A stretch of 32,711 nucleotides of DNA, taken from positions 1 to 32,711 of the forward strand of contig NZ_MWLL01000121.1 of the NCBI RefSeq assembly GCF_002198675.1, written 5' to 3'. Shown here piece after piece: positions 1 to 7,560 of this stretch. Position 1 is the first letter of the stretch. Each line of letters begins with the position of its first letter. The notes under the pieces were generated by a model, which did not search any database, was not told where the DNA came from, and worked only from the letters and a program-made list of their open reading frames with translations. Source of the stretch: Kineosporia sp. R_H_3 (GTDB lineage: Bacteria > Actinomycetota > Actinomycetes > Actinomycetales > Kineosporiaceae). The translations under genes and the position numbers were made by a program.

Positions 1-175
1 GCGCGGGAAACCCCGGACCGGACGCCGGGCCGGCGGCGGGCGCGTCGGCGGGAGGGGGCCCGCCGCGCAGCCCTTCCATGCCGTCCTTGCCGCGCCGGAA
101 GATGCGCGGCCTGGACCGGTACACCGTGCCCGGCTTGGCCGGGTCCGGGCCGCGGCCGCCACCGCTCGAGCTCAT
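1..175 (-). CDS. Hypothetical protein, N-terminal fragment running off the left edge
   Basis: An open frame starts at ATG 175-173 and runs without a stop to base 1, giving 58 codons. It is the first possible start after an in-frame stop upstream. The visible peptide begins MSSSGGGRGPDP, continues with a basic stretch (VYRSRPRIFRRGKDG, roughly residues 18-32), and then becomes rich in Pro, Ala and Gly. A basic, low-complexity N-terminus of this kind is common ahead of the first membrane helix of actinobacterial membrane proteins. No helix or domain is inside the window, so no function can be named. No convincing Shine-Dalgarno or -10 precedes the ATG. The call rests on the open frame and its composition only. 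Confidence 0.45.
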   Translation of the reverse strand, partial: MSSSGGGRGPDPAKPGTVYRSRPRIFRRGKDGMEGLRGGPPPADAPAAGPASGPGFPA

Positions 176-287
176 CGCCGGGGACCGCCCGTCACGAGGG
201 CTGCCCGGGGTCGTCCGTCAGGGGCGTGCATGTCTGTGCTGACGCGCGGGTGCACCGATCGGTTCACGTCCTGCTCCACGGTCCGGC

Positions 288-731
288 TCAGGCGATGCCG
301 TGCCGCGGCGCCTCGATGGCCGGGCAGGTGTCCATGACGACCTCGAGGCCGGCAGCGGCCGCGCGGGCCGCGGCGTCCTCGTCGACGACCCCGAGCTGCA
401 GCCACACGGCCTTGGCCCCGGCCGCGATCGCCTCGTCGACGATGCCGCCGGCGATCTCGCTGCGGACGAAGACGTCGACGACGTCGATCTGCCCGGGGAC
501 GTCCGCCAGCGTGCGGTAGCCGGGGGCGCCGTGGACGGTGTCCGCCTTCGGGTGCACGGGGACGATCTCCATGCCGAGCTGGTCCTGCAGGTAGCGCCCG
601 ATCCGGTAGGCGACCCGCGTCGGGTTCTCGGAGAGGCCGACGACCGCCCAGCGACTGCCCCGGGAGGCCAGCAGGCTGCGGACGACGTCCGAGTCGTTGA
701 CGTGGAGGCGGTGCCGGGCAGGGCTCGTCAT
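288..731 (-). CDS. CoA-binding protein (YccU-type Rossmann fold)
   Basis: A 147-residue protein of the single-domain CoA_binding family. The visible family marks are the N-terminal AVVGLSENPTRVAYRIGRYL (the nucleotide-binding loop), then IVPVHPKADTVHGAPGYRTL, DVVDVFVRSE, AVWLQLGVVDEDAAARA and the end VVMDTCPAIEAPRHG. These small proteins bind CoA or a related nucleotide, but their physiological role is not established. The longer frame begins at 896, but its extra residues are Arg-rich and unlike the family. ATG 731 is therefore preferred; a weak -10-like CACACT stands exactly 6 nt before it (738-743). The gene is divergent from galE. Family assignment is firm, function is open. Confidence 0.88.
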   Translation of the reverse strand: MTSPARHRLHVNDSDVVRSLLASRGSRWAVVGLSENPTRVAYRIGRYLQDQLGMEIVPVHPKADTVHGAPGYRTLADVPGQIDVVDVFVRSEIAGGIVDEAIAAGAKAVWLQLGVVDEDAAARAAAAGLEVVMDTCPAIEAPRHGIA

Positions 732-1048
732 GCCCCCAGTGTGCATCCCCACCCCCGTAGTCGCCGAACCTCGCAGGTCAGCGCGACGCCTCCGTCGCCG
801 TCGCGTTCCGTGCTCGCCCGCCTGCATGTGCACCGGCACGTGCGACGGTGTGCCGCCCTTCGTTCGACGGAGCGTGACGACACTTCGCGGTGTCATGGGG
901 TGCGGATCACATGTCAGGGACGCCGCGCCGCGCGCGTCGCCGGGACGCCGTCCGGGTGCCCCTCCGGATCGGCTCCGGGCCGCCGTCGACAGGCCCCTGA
1001 CGGCGCGGGCCGACCTGGCGCACCGGCCCGCGAGGCTAGGCTCGGACC
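732..1048. promoter_or_regulatory. Divergent intergenic region between the CoA-binding gene and galE
   Basis: These 317 bp contain no convincing gene. The galE side holds TAGGCT at 1037-1042, a TANNNT -10 element exactly 6 nt before the galE ATG, which suggests a leaderless transcript. A perfect 5-bp inverted repeat, GACAC-N6-GTGTC (879-894), lies about 155 bp upstream of galE and could bind a dimeric regulator. An unresolved region rich in CG dinucleotides covers the rest. The -10 is well supported by its recurrence in the window; the operator is only a candidate. Confidence 0.5.
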
Positions 1049-2038
1049 ATGAGATGGTGCGTCACCGGCGGTGCCGGGTACATCGGTTCGCACGTCGTCC
1101 GCGCACTGCGCGACGCCGGCCGGGAGGTCGTCGTCCTCGACGACCTGTCGAGCGGGCACCGCGGGTTCGTCCACGACGACGTGCCGTTCGTCGAGGGGTC
1201 GGTCGTCGACCCCGCCGCGGTCGACGCGGCCCTCGGTGCGGGCAGCGGGGACCCCGTCACGGGCGTGGTCCACCTGGCGGGCTTCAAGTACGCGGGCGTC
1301 TCGGTCGAGCGACCGTTGCACACGTACACGCAGAACGTCACCGGCATGCAGGTGCTCCTCGACCGGATGCTCACGGCGGGCGTCGGCCGCCTCGTCTTCT
1401 CCTCGAGCGCCGCGACCTTCGGCACCCCGGACGTCGACCTCGTCACCGAGGACACCCCGACCCGGCCCGAGTCGCCGTACGGCGAGAGCAAGCTCATCGG
1501 TGAGTGGCTCGTCCGGGACGTCGCGCGGGTGACCGGCCTGACGCACACCTCGCTGCGCTACTTCAACGTCGTCGGCTCCGGGTACCCGGACCTCTACGAC
1601 ACGAGCCCGCACAACCTCTTCCCGCTCGTGCTCAAGGCGCTCACCGAGGGCCGGACGCCGCGGGTCAACGGCACCGACTACCCGACGCCCGACGGCTCCT
1701 GCGTGCGCGACTACGTGCACGTCCAGGACCTCGCGCTCGCGCACGTCGCCGCGGCCACCGCGCTCGAGGAGGGCCGCGCGCTGCAGCCGGTCTACAACCT
1801 CGGCAGCGGCGAGGGACTGTCGGTCCTGCAGATCATGGACGCCGTCCGGCGGGTCACGGGGATCGGGTTCACCCCCGAGATCCACGACCGCCGCCCGGGC
1901 GACCCGGCCCGGATCGTCGCGAGCGGCGAGGCCGCGGCCCGCGACCTCGGCTGGGCGAACCGGCACGACGTCGACGCCATGGTCGCCAGCGCCTGGGAGG
2001 CCTGGCAGCGCGCGCAGGCCGAGCCCGCGGACGCCTGA
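1049..2038 (+). CDS. galE: UDP-glucose 4-epimerase
   Basis: A 329-residue extended short-chain dehydrogenase that interconverts UDP-glucose and UDP-galactose with bound NAD. The N-terminus carries the Rossmann loop GGAGYIG (residues 7-13), then the acidic DDLSSGH segment. The catalytic set is visible: Ser/Thr in SSSAATFG (118-125) and Tyr144/Lys148 in SPYGESK. The sugar-binding half has YFNVVGS, CVRDYVHVQDLA and YNLGSGEG. Length is normal for GalE. The start is fixed by TAGGCT 6 nt upstream (leaderless type). The product feeds galactose into surface polysaccharide, and the convergent ugd uses the same UDP-glucose pool. A related UDP-sugar epimerase specificity, such as GlcNAc, cannot be excluded. 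Confidence 0.93.
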   Translation: MRWCVTGGAGYIGSHVVRALRDAGREVVVLDDLSSGHRGFVHDDVPFVEGSVVDPAAVDAALGAGSGDPVTGVVHLAGFKYAGVSVERPLHTYTQNVTGMQVLLDRMLTAGVGRLVFSSSAATFGTPDVDLVTEDTPTRPESPYGESKLIGEWLVRDVARVTGLTHTSLRYFNVVGSGYPDLYDTSPHNLFPLVLKALTEGRTPRVNGTDYPTPDGSCVRDYVHVQDLALAHVAAATALEEGRALQPVYNLGSGEGLSVLQIMDAVRRVTGIGFTPEIHDRRPGDPARIVASGEAAARDLGWANRHDVDAMVASAWEAWQRAQAEPADA

Positions 2039-2078
2039 GCCGCACGACCGCCGTCCGGACGTCCGGGGCAGAACGAGC

Positions 2079-2115
2079 GGAACGGCCGGCCGCCGCGAGG
2101 GTGGCCGGCCGTTCC
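2079..2115. terminator. Strong hairpin after galE, likely bidirectional terminator
   Basis: A perfect 13-bp stem: GGAACGGCCGGCC (2079-2091) pairs with GGCCGGCCGTTCC (2103-2115) across an 11-nt loop. It starts 40 bp after the galE stop and lies between the convergent galE and ugd. There is no U-tract, as is usual for high-GC actinobacterial terminators. Confidence 0.75.
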
Positions 2116-2122
2116 GTGTCGC

Positions 2123-2146
2123 GTGGTCTGTGCCGTGGTCTGTGCC
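2123..2146. repeat. Tandem duplication of a 12-bp unit
   Basis: GTGGTCTGTGCC occurs twice head to tail (2123-2134, 2135-2146) in the spacer between the two hairpins that separate galE and ugd. It probably arose by slippage; no role is evident. Confidence 0.7.
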
Positions 2147-2153
2147 GTGTCCT

Positions 2154-2172
2154 TCGGGGTGTCAGACCCCGA
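2154..2172 (-). terminator. Hairpin downstream of ugd
   Basis: A perfect 7-bp stem TCGGGGT (2154-2160) / ACCCCGA (2166-2172) with a 5-nt loop lies 25 bp past the ugd stop on the minus strand. It probably ends ugd transcription, backed by the larger hairpin at 2079-2115. Confidence 0.55.
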
Positions 2173-2196
2173 CGAGGACGCCTGCGCCGACGACGC

Positions 2197-3546
2197 TCAG
2201 TCGCCGGCGCGGGGTCGACCCAATGCGCGGTACGTCCATCCTGCGCCGCGCCACACGGCCGGGTCGAGGGCGTTGCGGCCGTCGAGCACGTGCTTGCCGC
2301 GGACGATCTCGCCGAGCTTGGCGGGGTCGAGCTCGCGGTACTCGCGCCACTCGGTGAGCAGCAGGACGACGTCCGCCTTCGCGCACGCCTCCTCGGCCGT
2401 CGTCGCGAACTGCAGCTCCGGCCAGACCCGGCGGGCGTTCTCGATCGCCGCGGGGTCGGTGACGACGACGTCCGCGCCCTGGAGCTTGATCTGCGCGGCG
2501 ACGTTGAGCGCCGGCGAGTCGCGGATGTCGTCGCTGTCCGGCTTGAAGGCGGCACCGAGGACGGCGACCTTGCGGCCGAGGAAGGAGCCTCCGACGACCT
2601 CGCGGGCGAGCTCGACCATCCGCACCCGGCGGCGCATGTTGATCGCGTCGACCTCGCGGAGGAACGTCAGCGCCTGGTCGGCGCCAAGCTCACCGGCGCG
2701 GGCCATGAACGCGCGGATGTCCTTGGGCAGGCAGCCACCGCCGAAGCCGAGGCCGGCGCCGAGGAACTTCGGGCCGATCCGGTCGTCGTGGCCGATCGCC
2801 GTCGCGAGCTGGGTGACGTCGGCCCCGGCGGCCTCGCACACCTCGGCCATCGCGTTGATGAAGGAGATCTTCGTCGCGAGGAAGGCGTTCGCCGCCGTCT
2901 TCACGAGCTCGGACGTCGGGTAGTCGGCCGTGACGAGCGGGACGCCGTGCGACAGCGGGTCGGCGTAGACGCCGTCGAGCAGCGCCTTCGCGGCCGCGGC
3001 CGTCGCCGGGTCCGAGGGGAGGCCGTAGACGAGACGGTCCGGTCGCTGGGTGTCGACGACGGCGTGGCCCTCGCGGAGGAACTCCGGGTTCCAGGCGAGC
3101 ATCGCGCCGGTCGGCTCGACGAGGTCGGCGAGCCGGGCCGCGGTGCCGACCGGCACCGTCGACTTGCCGACGACCAGGTCGCCCGGGCGCAGGTGCGGCA
3201 GCAGGTTGCGGACGGCGGCGTCGACGTAGGAGGTGTCGGCCGCGAACTCGCCCTTGCGCTGCGGCGTCCCGACGCAGACGAAGTGCACCATCGGCTCGTC
3301 GGCCTCGGGCGAGCCCGCCTGCCGGGAGAGCACGGTGACGTCGGTCGTGAAGGTCAGCCGGCCGGAGCCCATGGCGCGCTCGAGGAGCTCGGGCAGCCCC
3401 GGCTCGAAGAAGGGCGCTTTCGCGGCCTGCAGGTCCTTGACCTTGGCCTCGTCCACGTCCACACCGACGACCTCGTGACCGAAGTCCGCCATGCATGCAG
3501 CGTGCACGGCCCCCAGATATCCACAGCCCATGACGGAGATTCGCAC
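2197..3546 (-). CDS. ugd: UDP-glucose 6-dehydrogenase
   Basis: A 449-residue NAD-dependent enzyme that oxidises UDP-glucose twice to UDP-glucuronate, a precursor of acidic exopolysaccharide. Visible in order are the Rossmann loop MGCGYLGAVHAA (residues 6-17), PFFEPGLPELL, FVCVGTPQ (89-96) and KSTVPVGT. AWNPEFLREGHAV follows at about 151-163. The central helix carries LVKTAANAFLATKISFINA with Lys216 and Asn220, and the catalytic Cys272 sits in GFGGGCLPKDI. The C-terminal domain has GAAFKPDSDDIRDSPAL and LLTEWREY. Length is typical. The start is GTG 3546, supported by TAGTCT (3553-3558, minus strand) exactly 6 nt upstream. The gene is divergent from the oxidoreductase at 3719. Confidence 0.95.
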   Translation of the reverse strand: MRISVMGCGYLGAVHAACMADFGHEVVGVDVDEAKVKDLQAAKAPFFEPGLPELLERAMGSGRLTFTTDVTVLSRQAGSPEADEPMVHFVCVGTPQRKGEFAADTSYVDAAVRNLLPHLRPGDLVVGKSTVPVGTAARLADLVEPTGAMLAWNPEFLREGHAVVDTQRPDRLVYGLPSDPATAAAAKALLDGVYADPLSHGVPLVTADYPTSELVKTAANAFLATKISFINAMAEVCEAAGADVTQLATAIGHDDRIGPKFLGAGLGFGGGCLPKDIRAFMARAGELGADQALTFLREVDAINMRRRVRMVELAREVVGGSFLGRKVAVLGAAFKPDSDDIRDSPALNVAAQIKLQGADVVVTDPAAIENARRVWPELQFATTAEEACAKADVVLLLTEWREYRELDPAKLGEIVRGKHVLDGRNALDPAVWRGAGWTYRALGRPRAGD

Positions 3547-3552
3547 CGGGCG

Positions 3553-3558
3553 AGACTA
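3553..3558 (-). promoter_or_regulatory. -10 element of ugd (leaderless type)
   Basis: TAGTCT on the minus strand matches TANNNT and leaves exactly 6 nt to the GTG start at 3546. Transcription should therefore begin at or next to the start codon. Confidence 0.6.
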
Positions 3559-3706
3559 GCCCGGCGCGCAGAGGCGGAGAGCCCGAATCAACGAACAGTG
3601 ATGTGGGCCGCACGGTCAGCCACCCTGCTCGTCGACAGCCGGCCGTCCGGCGTTCATCTCCCGCATGTCGTCCGGTCCCGGGAGGTGCGACGGTGCCCGC
3701 TCTGCG

Positions 3707-3712
3707 TACCTT
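3707..3712 (+). promoter_or_regulatory. -10 element of the LLM oxidoreductase gene
   Basis: TACCTT stands exactly 6 nt before ATG 3719 and supports that start over the in-frame ATG at 3665. No Shine-Dalgarno lies at a normal distance. Confidence 0.6.
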
Positions 3713-3718
3713 GGCGCC

Positions 3719-4705
3719 ATGAGATTCGGCCTCTTCGTCCCGCAGGGCTGGCGCCTCGACCTCGTCGGCATCCCCCCGGAGGAGCAGTGGGCGGCGATGC
3801 GTGCCGTCGCCGCCCTCGCCGAGGCGGGGCCGTGGGAGTCGGTCTGGGTCTACGACCACTTCCACACCGTCCCGGTCCCCACCCAGGAGGCGACGCACGA
3901 GGCGTGGACGCTCATGTCCGCGCTCGCCGTCGCGACCTCGCGGGTCCGGCTCGGGCAGATGTGCACGTGCATGGGCTACCGGCACCCGATGTACCTCGCG
4001 AAGGTCGCCGCGACCGTCGACGTCATCTCCGGCGGCCGCGCCGAGATGGGCATCGGCGCCGGCTGGTACGAGCACGAGTGGACGGCGTACGGCTACGGCT
4101 TCCCGTCGGCCGGCGACCGGATCGCGATGCTCGCCGAGGGCGTCGAGATCATGCGGCGCGCGTGGGCCGAGGGCGAGGCGACGTTCGCCGGCGAGCACTA
4201 CCAGGTCGAGGGGGCGATCTGCCGGCCGCAGCCGCTGCAGGCGGGCGGCGTCCCGCTGTGGATCGCCGGCGGCGGCGAGCGCAAGACGCTGCGGATCGCG
4301 GCCCAGTACGCGGCGTACACGAACTTCGACGGCACCCTCGAGGGCTTCCGGCACAAGTCCGAGGTGCTCGCCGGGCACTGCACGGAGGTCGGGCGGGACT
4401 ACGACGAGATCGTCCGGTCCGCCAACTACAACGTCGTCATCGGTCGGGACGAGGCCGAGGTCGAGGAGCGGCTCTCGGCGCTGCGGGCCCGGTACGAGCC
4501 CTACCTCGCGCCCGAGCAGCTCGCCGCCGCCGAGCAGCAGTTCCGCACCGGCCCGCTCGTGGGCACCCCGGAACAGATCGTCGAGCGGCTCACCGAGCTG
4601 CAGGCGGCCGGCATGACGTACGCGATCACGTACTTCACCGAGGCGGCGTACGACACGAGCGGCATCGACCTGTTCACGAGCGAGGTCGTCCCGCACCTGC
4701 TCTGA
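3719..4705 (+). CDS. LLM-class F420-dependent oxidoreductase
   Basis: A 328-residue TIM-barrel protein of the bacterial luciferase-like superfamily, closest in pattern to the Rv1855c-like subfamily (TIGR03560) thought to use coenzyme F420. Visible are the N-terminal strand MRFGLFVPQGW, the acidic VWVYDHFHTVPVP (about residues 42-54), and the loop VRLGQMCTCMGYRHP. The cofactor/substrate region AEMGIGAGWYEHEW follows at about 114-127, then VPLWIAGGGERKTLRIAA and the C-terminal GPLVGTPEQIVERLTEL. The substrate is unknown. The longer frame from 3665 adds non-conserved residues, and the TACCTT box supports 3719. A hairpin separates it from the acyl-CoA dehydrogenase, so co-transcription is not assured. 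Confidence 0.9.
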   Translation: MRFGLFVPQGWRLDLVGIPPEEQWAAMRAVAALAEAGPWESVWVYDHFHTVPVPTQEATHEAWTLMSALAVATSRVRLGQMCTCMGYRHPMYLAKVAATVDVISGGRAEMGIGAGWYEHEWTAYGYGFPSAGDRIAMLAEGVEIMRRAWAEGEATFAGEHYQVEGAICRPQPLQAGGVPLWIAGGGERKTLRIAAQYAAYTNFDGTLEGFRHKSEVLAGHCTEVGRDYDEIVRSANYNVVIGRDEAEVEERLSALRARYEPYLAPEQLAAAEQQFRTGPLVGTPEQIVERLTELQAAGMTYAITYFTEAAYDTSGIDLFTSEVVPHLL

Positions 4706-4728
4706 GGGCGGCCGGGCGGTTGGTTGGG

Positions 4729-4745
4729 CGTCCGAAGGTCGGACG
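4729..4745 (+). terminator. Hairpin between the LLM oxidoreductase and acyl-CoA dehydrogenase genes
   Basis: A perfect 7-bp stem CGTCCGA (4729-4735) / TCGGACG (4739-4745) with a 3-nt loop begins 24 bp after the upstream stop. It is followed by a short A-rich run rather than a T-run. It could stop read-through, and the next gene has its own -10. Confidence 0.5.
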
Positions 4746-4791
4746 TGAAATTCGCGACACGTCGCGGCTGCTGTGCGGGGCTACCCGTGCG

Positions 4792-4797
4792 TAACCT
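4792..4797 (+). promoter_or_regulatory. -10 element of the acyl-CoA dehydrogenase gene
   Basis: TAACCT sits exactly 6 nt before ATG 4804, the same leaderless layout as galE and ugd. Confidence 0.6.
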
Positions 4798-4803
4798 CGT
4801 GCC

Positions 4804-5979
4804 ATGACGACTGCCGACGCCGCCCGCGCCGCGTTCCCGCACTTCGCCCTGCCCGAGGACCACGAGGCGCTCCGCGAGGCGGTGCGCGCCGTGTGCGACG
4901 ACAAGGTCGCGCCGTTCGCGGCCGAGGTCGACGAGACCGGCGAGTTCCCGGAGCACGCGCTCGACGCGCTCGTCGCGGGTGACTTCCACGCGCCGCACAT
5001 CCCCGAGGAGTACGACGGGGTCGGTGCCGACGCGCTCGCGACGTGCATCGTCATCGAGGAGGTCGCGCGGGCCTGCGCGTCGTCCTCGCTCATCCCGGCG
5101 GTGAACAAGCTCGGCACGATGCCGCTCATCCTCGCGGCCTCGGACGACGTCAAGCGCCGCTACCTGCCGCCGGTCGCCCGCGGCGAGGCGATGTTCTCCT
5201 ACGGCCTCTCCGAGCGGGAGGCCGGCAGCGACACGGCGTCGATGAGGTGCCGGGCGACCCGCGACGGCGACGACTGGGTGCTCTCGGGGCAGAAGTCGTG
5301 GATCACGAACGCCGGTGTCAGCGAGTACTACACGGTGCTCGCGGTGACCGACCCGGACGGCCCTCGCGGGCGCAACATCACCGCGTTCGTCGTCGAGAAG
5401 GCCGATGCCGGCTTCACCTTCGGGACCCCGGAGAAGAAGCTCGGCATCAAGGGCAGCCCGACCCGCGAGCTCCTCTTCGACCGCTGCCGGATCCCCGGCG
5501 ACCGCGTCGTCGGCGACGTCGGGGCGGGCCTGCAGATCGCGCTGCGCACCCTCGACCACACCCGGGTGACGATCGGCGCCCAGGCCGTCGGGATCGCCCA
5601 GGCCGCGCTCGACCACGGATGCGCCTACGTCAAGGAGCGCAAGCAGTTCGGCAAGGCCGTCGCGGACTTCCAGGGCATCCAGTTCATGCTCGCGGACATG
5701 GCGATGACCCTCGAGGCCGCCCGCCAGCTCGTCTACGTCGCCGCGAGCAAGAGCGAGCGCAACGACCCCGACCTGCCGTTCTTCGGGGCCGCCGCCAAGT
5801 GCTACGCCTCGGACGTCGCGATGCAGGTGACGACGGACGCCGTCCAGCTCCTCGGCGGGGCGGGGTACACGAAGGACTACCCGCTCGAGCGGTTCATGCG
5901 CGACGCGAAGATCACCCAGATCTACGAGGGCACGAACCAGATCCAGCGGATGGTCATGGCGCGGCAACTGCTCAAGTAG
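4804..5979 (+). CDS. Acyl-CoA dehydrogenase
   Basis: A 391-residue FAD enzyme introducing a trans-2 double bond into acyl-CoA during fatty-acid or branched-chain amino-acid breakdown. The three-domain order is complete. It has a helical N-terminus ending in PHIPEEYDGVGADAL, and the FAD/substrate segment FSYGLSEREAGSDTASM (about residues 134-150). KSWITNAG comes next, followed by TPEKKLGIKGSPTREL. In the C-terminal bundle are LDHTRVTIGAQAVGIAQAA and YVKERKQFGKAV, then QLLGGAGYTKDYPLERFMRD. The catalytic base is the glutamate in IYEGTNQIQ (Glu375), the usual position for short/medium-chain enzymes. Chain-length specificity cannot be read. The downstream lipoprotein begins 24 bp later. Confidence 0.94.
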   Translation: MTTADAARAAFPHFALPEDHEALREAVRAVCDDKVAPFAAEVDETGEFPEHALDALVAGDFHAPHIPEEYDGVGADALATCIVIEEVARACASSSLIPAVNKLGTMPLILAASDDVKRRYLPPVARGEAMFSYGLSEREAGSDTASMRCRATRDGDDWVLSGQKSWITNAGVSEYYTVLAVTDPDGPRGRNITAFVVEKADAGFTFGTPEKKLGIKGSPTRELLFDRCRIPGDRVVGDVGAGLQIALRTLDHTRVTIGAQAVGIAQAALDHGCAYVKERKQFGKAVADFQGIQFMLADMAMTLEAARQLVYVAASKSERNDPDLPFFGAAAKCYASDVAMQVTTDAVQLLGGAGYTKDYPLERFMRDAKITQIYEGTNQIQRMVMARQLLK

Positions 5980-6003
5980 GCAGCGGGCGCGATCATGGGA
6001 GGC

Positions 6004-7032
6004 ATGAGGACCGGGTCGTGGTGCGCTGCTCTGGTCCTGCTGCCTGCGCTGCTCGCCGCCTGCGGTGGCGCCGGGGCGGACCGGCCGCCGCACCCGGGGA
6101 CCGCCGAGCCGACGCCGTCCGCGGTGAGCCTGGAGGTTCTGACCCAGGAGGTGGAGGCCGCGGGGCGACGGGGTCTCGAGGGCGGCGGCTACGTCGTGGA
6201 CCTCGACCGGTCCGAGGGCGGCGGCCGGCGGGTCGAGGTCGACCTCGTGACCCACCGGCTCGTCGCCACCGGCGCCGAGGACACGGTCTACCTCGCCGCG
6301 GGGAAGGGCCGGTACTCCTCCGTCGACCGGTCCGAGCGGACCCGCCTCGCGCTGCAGTACCTCGGCAGGCCGGGCGCCCGGTTCACGTTCAGCCCCGACC
6401 CGCGGATCACGATCGGCCCGACGATCAGCCCGTCGACCGCGGCGTCGCAGGCGTACTCGCCGGCGGACGCCGGTCCGCAGGACCGCAGGAGCTGGTCGGG
6501 GCCCGCCCGGACCGTGCGCCCGGACGGCATCGTCTACACGCTCCGGGACGACGACAGCGGCGCGACCTGCGCGTGGCACACGGACAGCCCGGACCCTGCC
6601 CGCGGGCGGCTGGTGCGGACGACGTGCGAGGTGGGCACCGGGGTCGAGCCGGCGCCGACGACCTGGACGTACACCACCCCCGTCGTCGCCCTGCCCGACG
6701 ACGCGTCGGTCGTCGGCTTCCAGGAGTTCTTCGACGCGACGGTGGCCGCCGAGCTCCCGGACACGCTCCGGCACGACGCGCGGATGTTCGCCCGGGCCGC
6801 CAACCGGGTCGCCGCGAAGGAGCACCGCAGCACGCGGGTCGCCGACCTCGAGAAGCTCGCGGAGCAGTCGTCGGAGGTCGCCGGCCGGGACCTCCTCCGG
6901 CTGAGGACGACCGTCGACGGTCAGGGCACCGTCCACCTGACGGGCCGCAACCCCTACACGCGCGAGACCCTCGAGTGCCTCGTCGTCCTGCGCGGCGGCA
7001 AGGCGGTCGCGGGCCAGGTGACCGTTCGCTGA
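6004..7032 (+). CDS. Lipoprotein of unknown function, paralogue 1
   Basis: A 342-residue secreted lipoprotein with a signal peptide ending in the lipobox LLAAC, where Cys20 is the lipid-anchored residue. I do not recognise a named family. The mature part begins with a Pro-rich linker and a helical segment (LEVLTQEVEAAGRRG). It ends with a conserved stretch: ATCAWHTDSPDP, then RLVRTTC (two Cys that may bond), TTWTYTTPVVALPDDAS, and FARAANRVAAKEHRS. NPYTRETLECLVVLRGGKAV closes it. These blocks recur in the gene at 7561, so the two are paralogues. The start is ATG 6004, with GATCAT (5991-5996) 7 nt upstream; ATG 5995 in frame is the alternative. Confidence 0.8.
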   Translation: MRTGSWCAALVLLPALLAACGGAGADRPPHPGTAEPTPSAVSLEVLTQEVEAAGRRGLEGGGYVVDLDRSEGGGRRVEVDLVTHRLVATGAEDTVYLAAGKGRYSSVDRSERTRLALQYLGRPGARFTFSPDPRITIGPTISPSTAASQAYSPADAGPQDRRSWSGPARTVRPDGIVYTLRDDDSGATCAWHTDSPDPARGRLVRTTCEVGTGVEPAPTTWTYTTPVVALPDDASVVGFQEFFDATVAAELPDTLRHDARMFARAANRVAAKEHRSTRVADLEKLAEQSSEVAGRDLLRLRTTVDGQGTVHLTGRNPYTRETLECLVVLRGGKAVAGQVTVR

Positions 7033-7044
7033 GCCGGTGACGCC

Positions 7045-7425
7045 TCAGAACCGGTAGTCGAAGTCCTCGAACGAGTCCGTCGGGAAGACGTAGAAGAAGC
7101 GCAGGAGCCCGCTGCCGTCGTTGACGATGCCGTGCTCGGCGTCCCCGGGGACGTACACCGACGACCCTGGCCGCAGCGTGTGCTCCACCCCGTCGAGCGA
7201 GACCGTCCCGGTGCCCTCGGCGACGAAGTAGACCTCCGGCGGGGTGTGCCGGTGCCGGCCGAGCCACTCACCGGGCCGCAGGACCGCCACCCCGGTCGTC
7301 AGGCCGACGGTCGCCGTCACGTCGCCGCTGAACGCGGTGCGGAACCCGAGCCGGCCGCGGACCGGGTCGTCCCAGCGTTCGAGCGGGACGTCGTCCTCGT
7401 GCCGGACGAGCGGTCGGACGTCCAT
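7045..7425 (-). CDS. Small cupin-domain protein
   Basis: A 126-residue single-domain cupin. Motif 1 is visible as PGEWLGRHRHTPPEVYFVAEG, with the two His and the Glu that usually hold a metal. It is followed by GTVSLDGVEHTLRPGSSVYVPGDAEHGIVN, which supplies the motif 2 His. The C-terminus is acidic and aromatic (FPTDSFEDFDYRF). Cupins of this size can be dioxygenases, isomerases, lyases or ligand sensors, so the reaction is unknown. The start is ATG 7425, with GAGGAG 5 nt upstream. The gene sits on the opposite strand between two lipoprotein paralogues and ends 12 bp from the first one. Confidence 0.88.
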   Translation of the reverse strand: MDVRPLVRHEDDVPLERWDDPVRGRLGFRTAFSGDVTATVGLTTGVAVLRPGEWLGRHRHTPPEVYFVAEGTGTVSLDGVEHTLRPGSSVYVPGDAEHGIVNDGSGLLRFFYVFPTDSFEDFDYRF

Positions 7426-7560
7426 GGCGGCTCCTCGGTCAGGTCGGTGTGACGGTCCGCGCCGGTCGCGCGACCTCGGCCCAGGGTCGCGCAGCGGGCG
7501 CCCGCGACGCACGTGGTGCGCGGCGCGTTGACGCGGTGGTCCGGCTGCGACGACGATCAC

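Noticed and set aside
1504-4794. 1096-codon open frame on the plus strand
   Set aside because: It runs across galE, antisense to ugd and through the oxidoreductase gene in other frames. Its product is Arg/Ala/Pro-rich without domains, a typical artefact of very GC-rich DNA.
5043-7040. 665-codon plus-strand frame over acyl-CoA dehydrogenase and lipoprotein genes
   Set aside because: Shadow frame; the real products in the other frame have complete family motifs and a lipobox.
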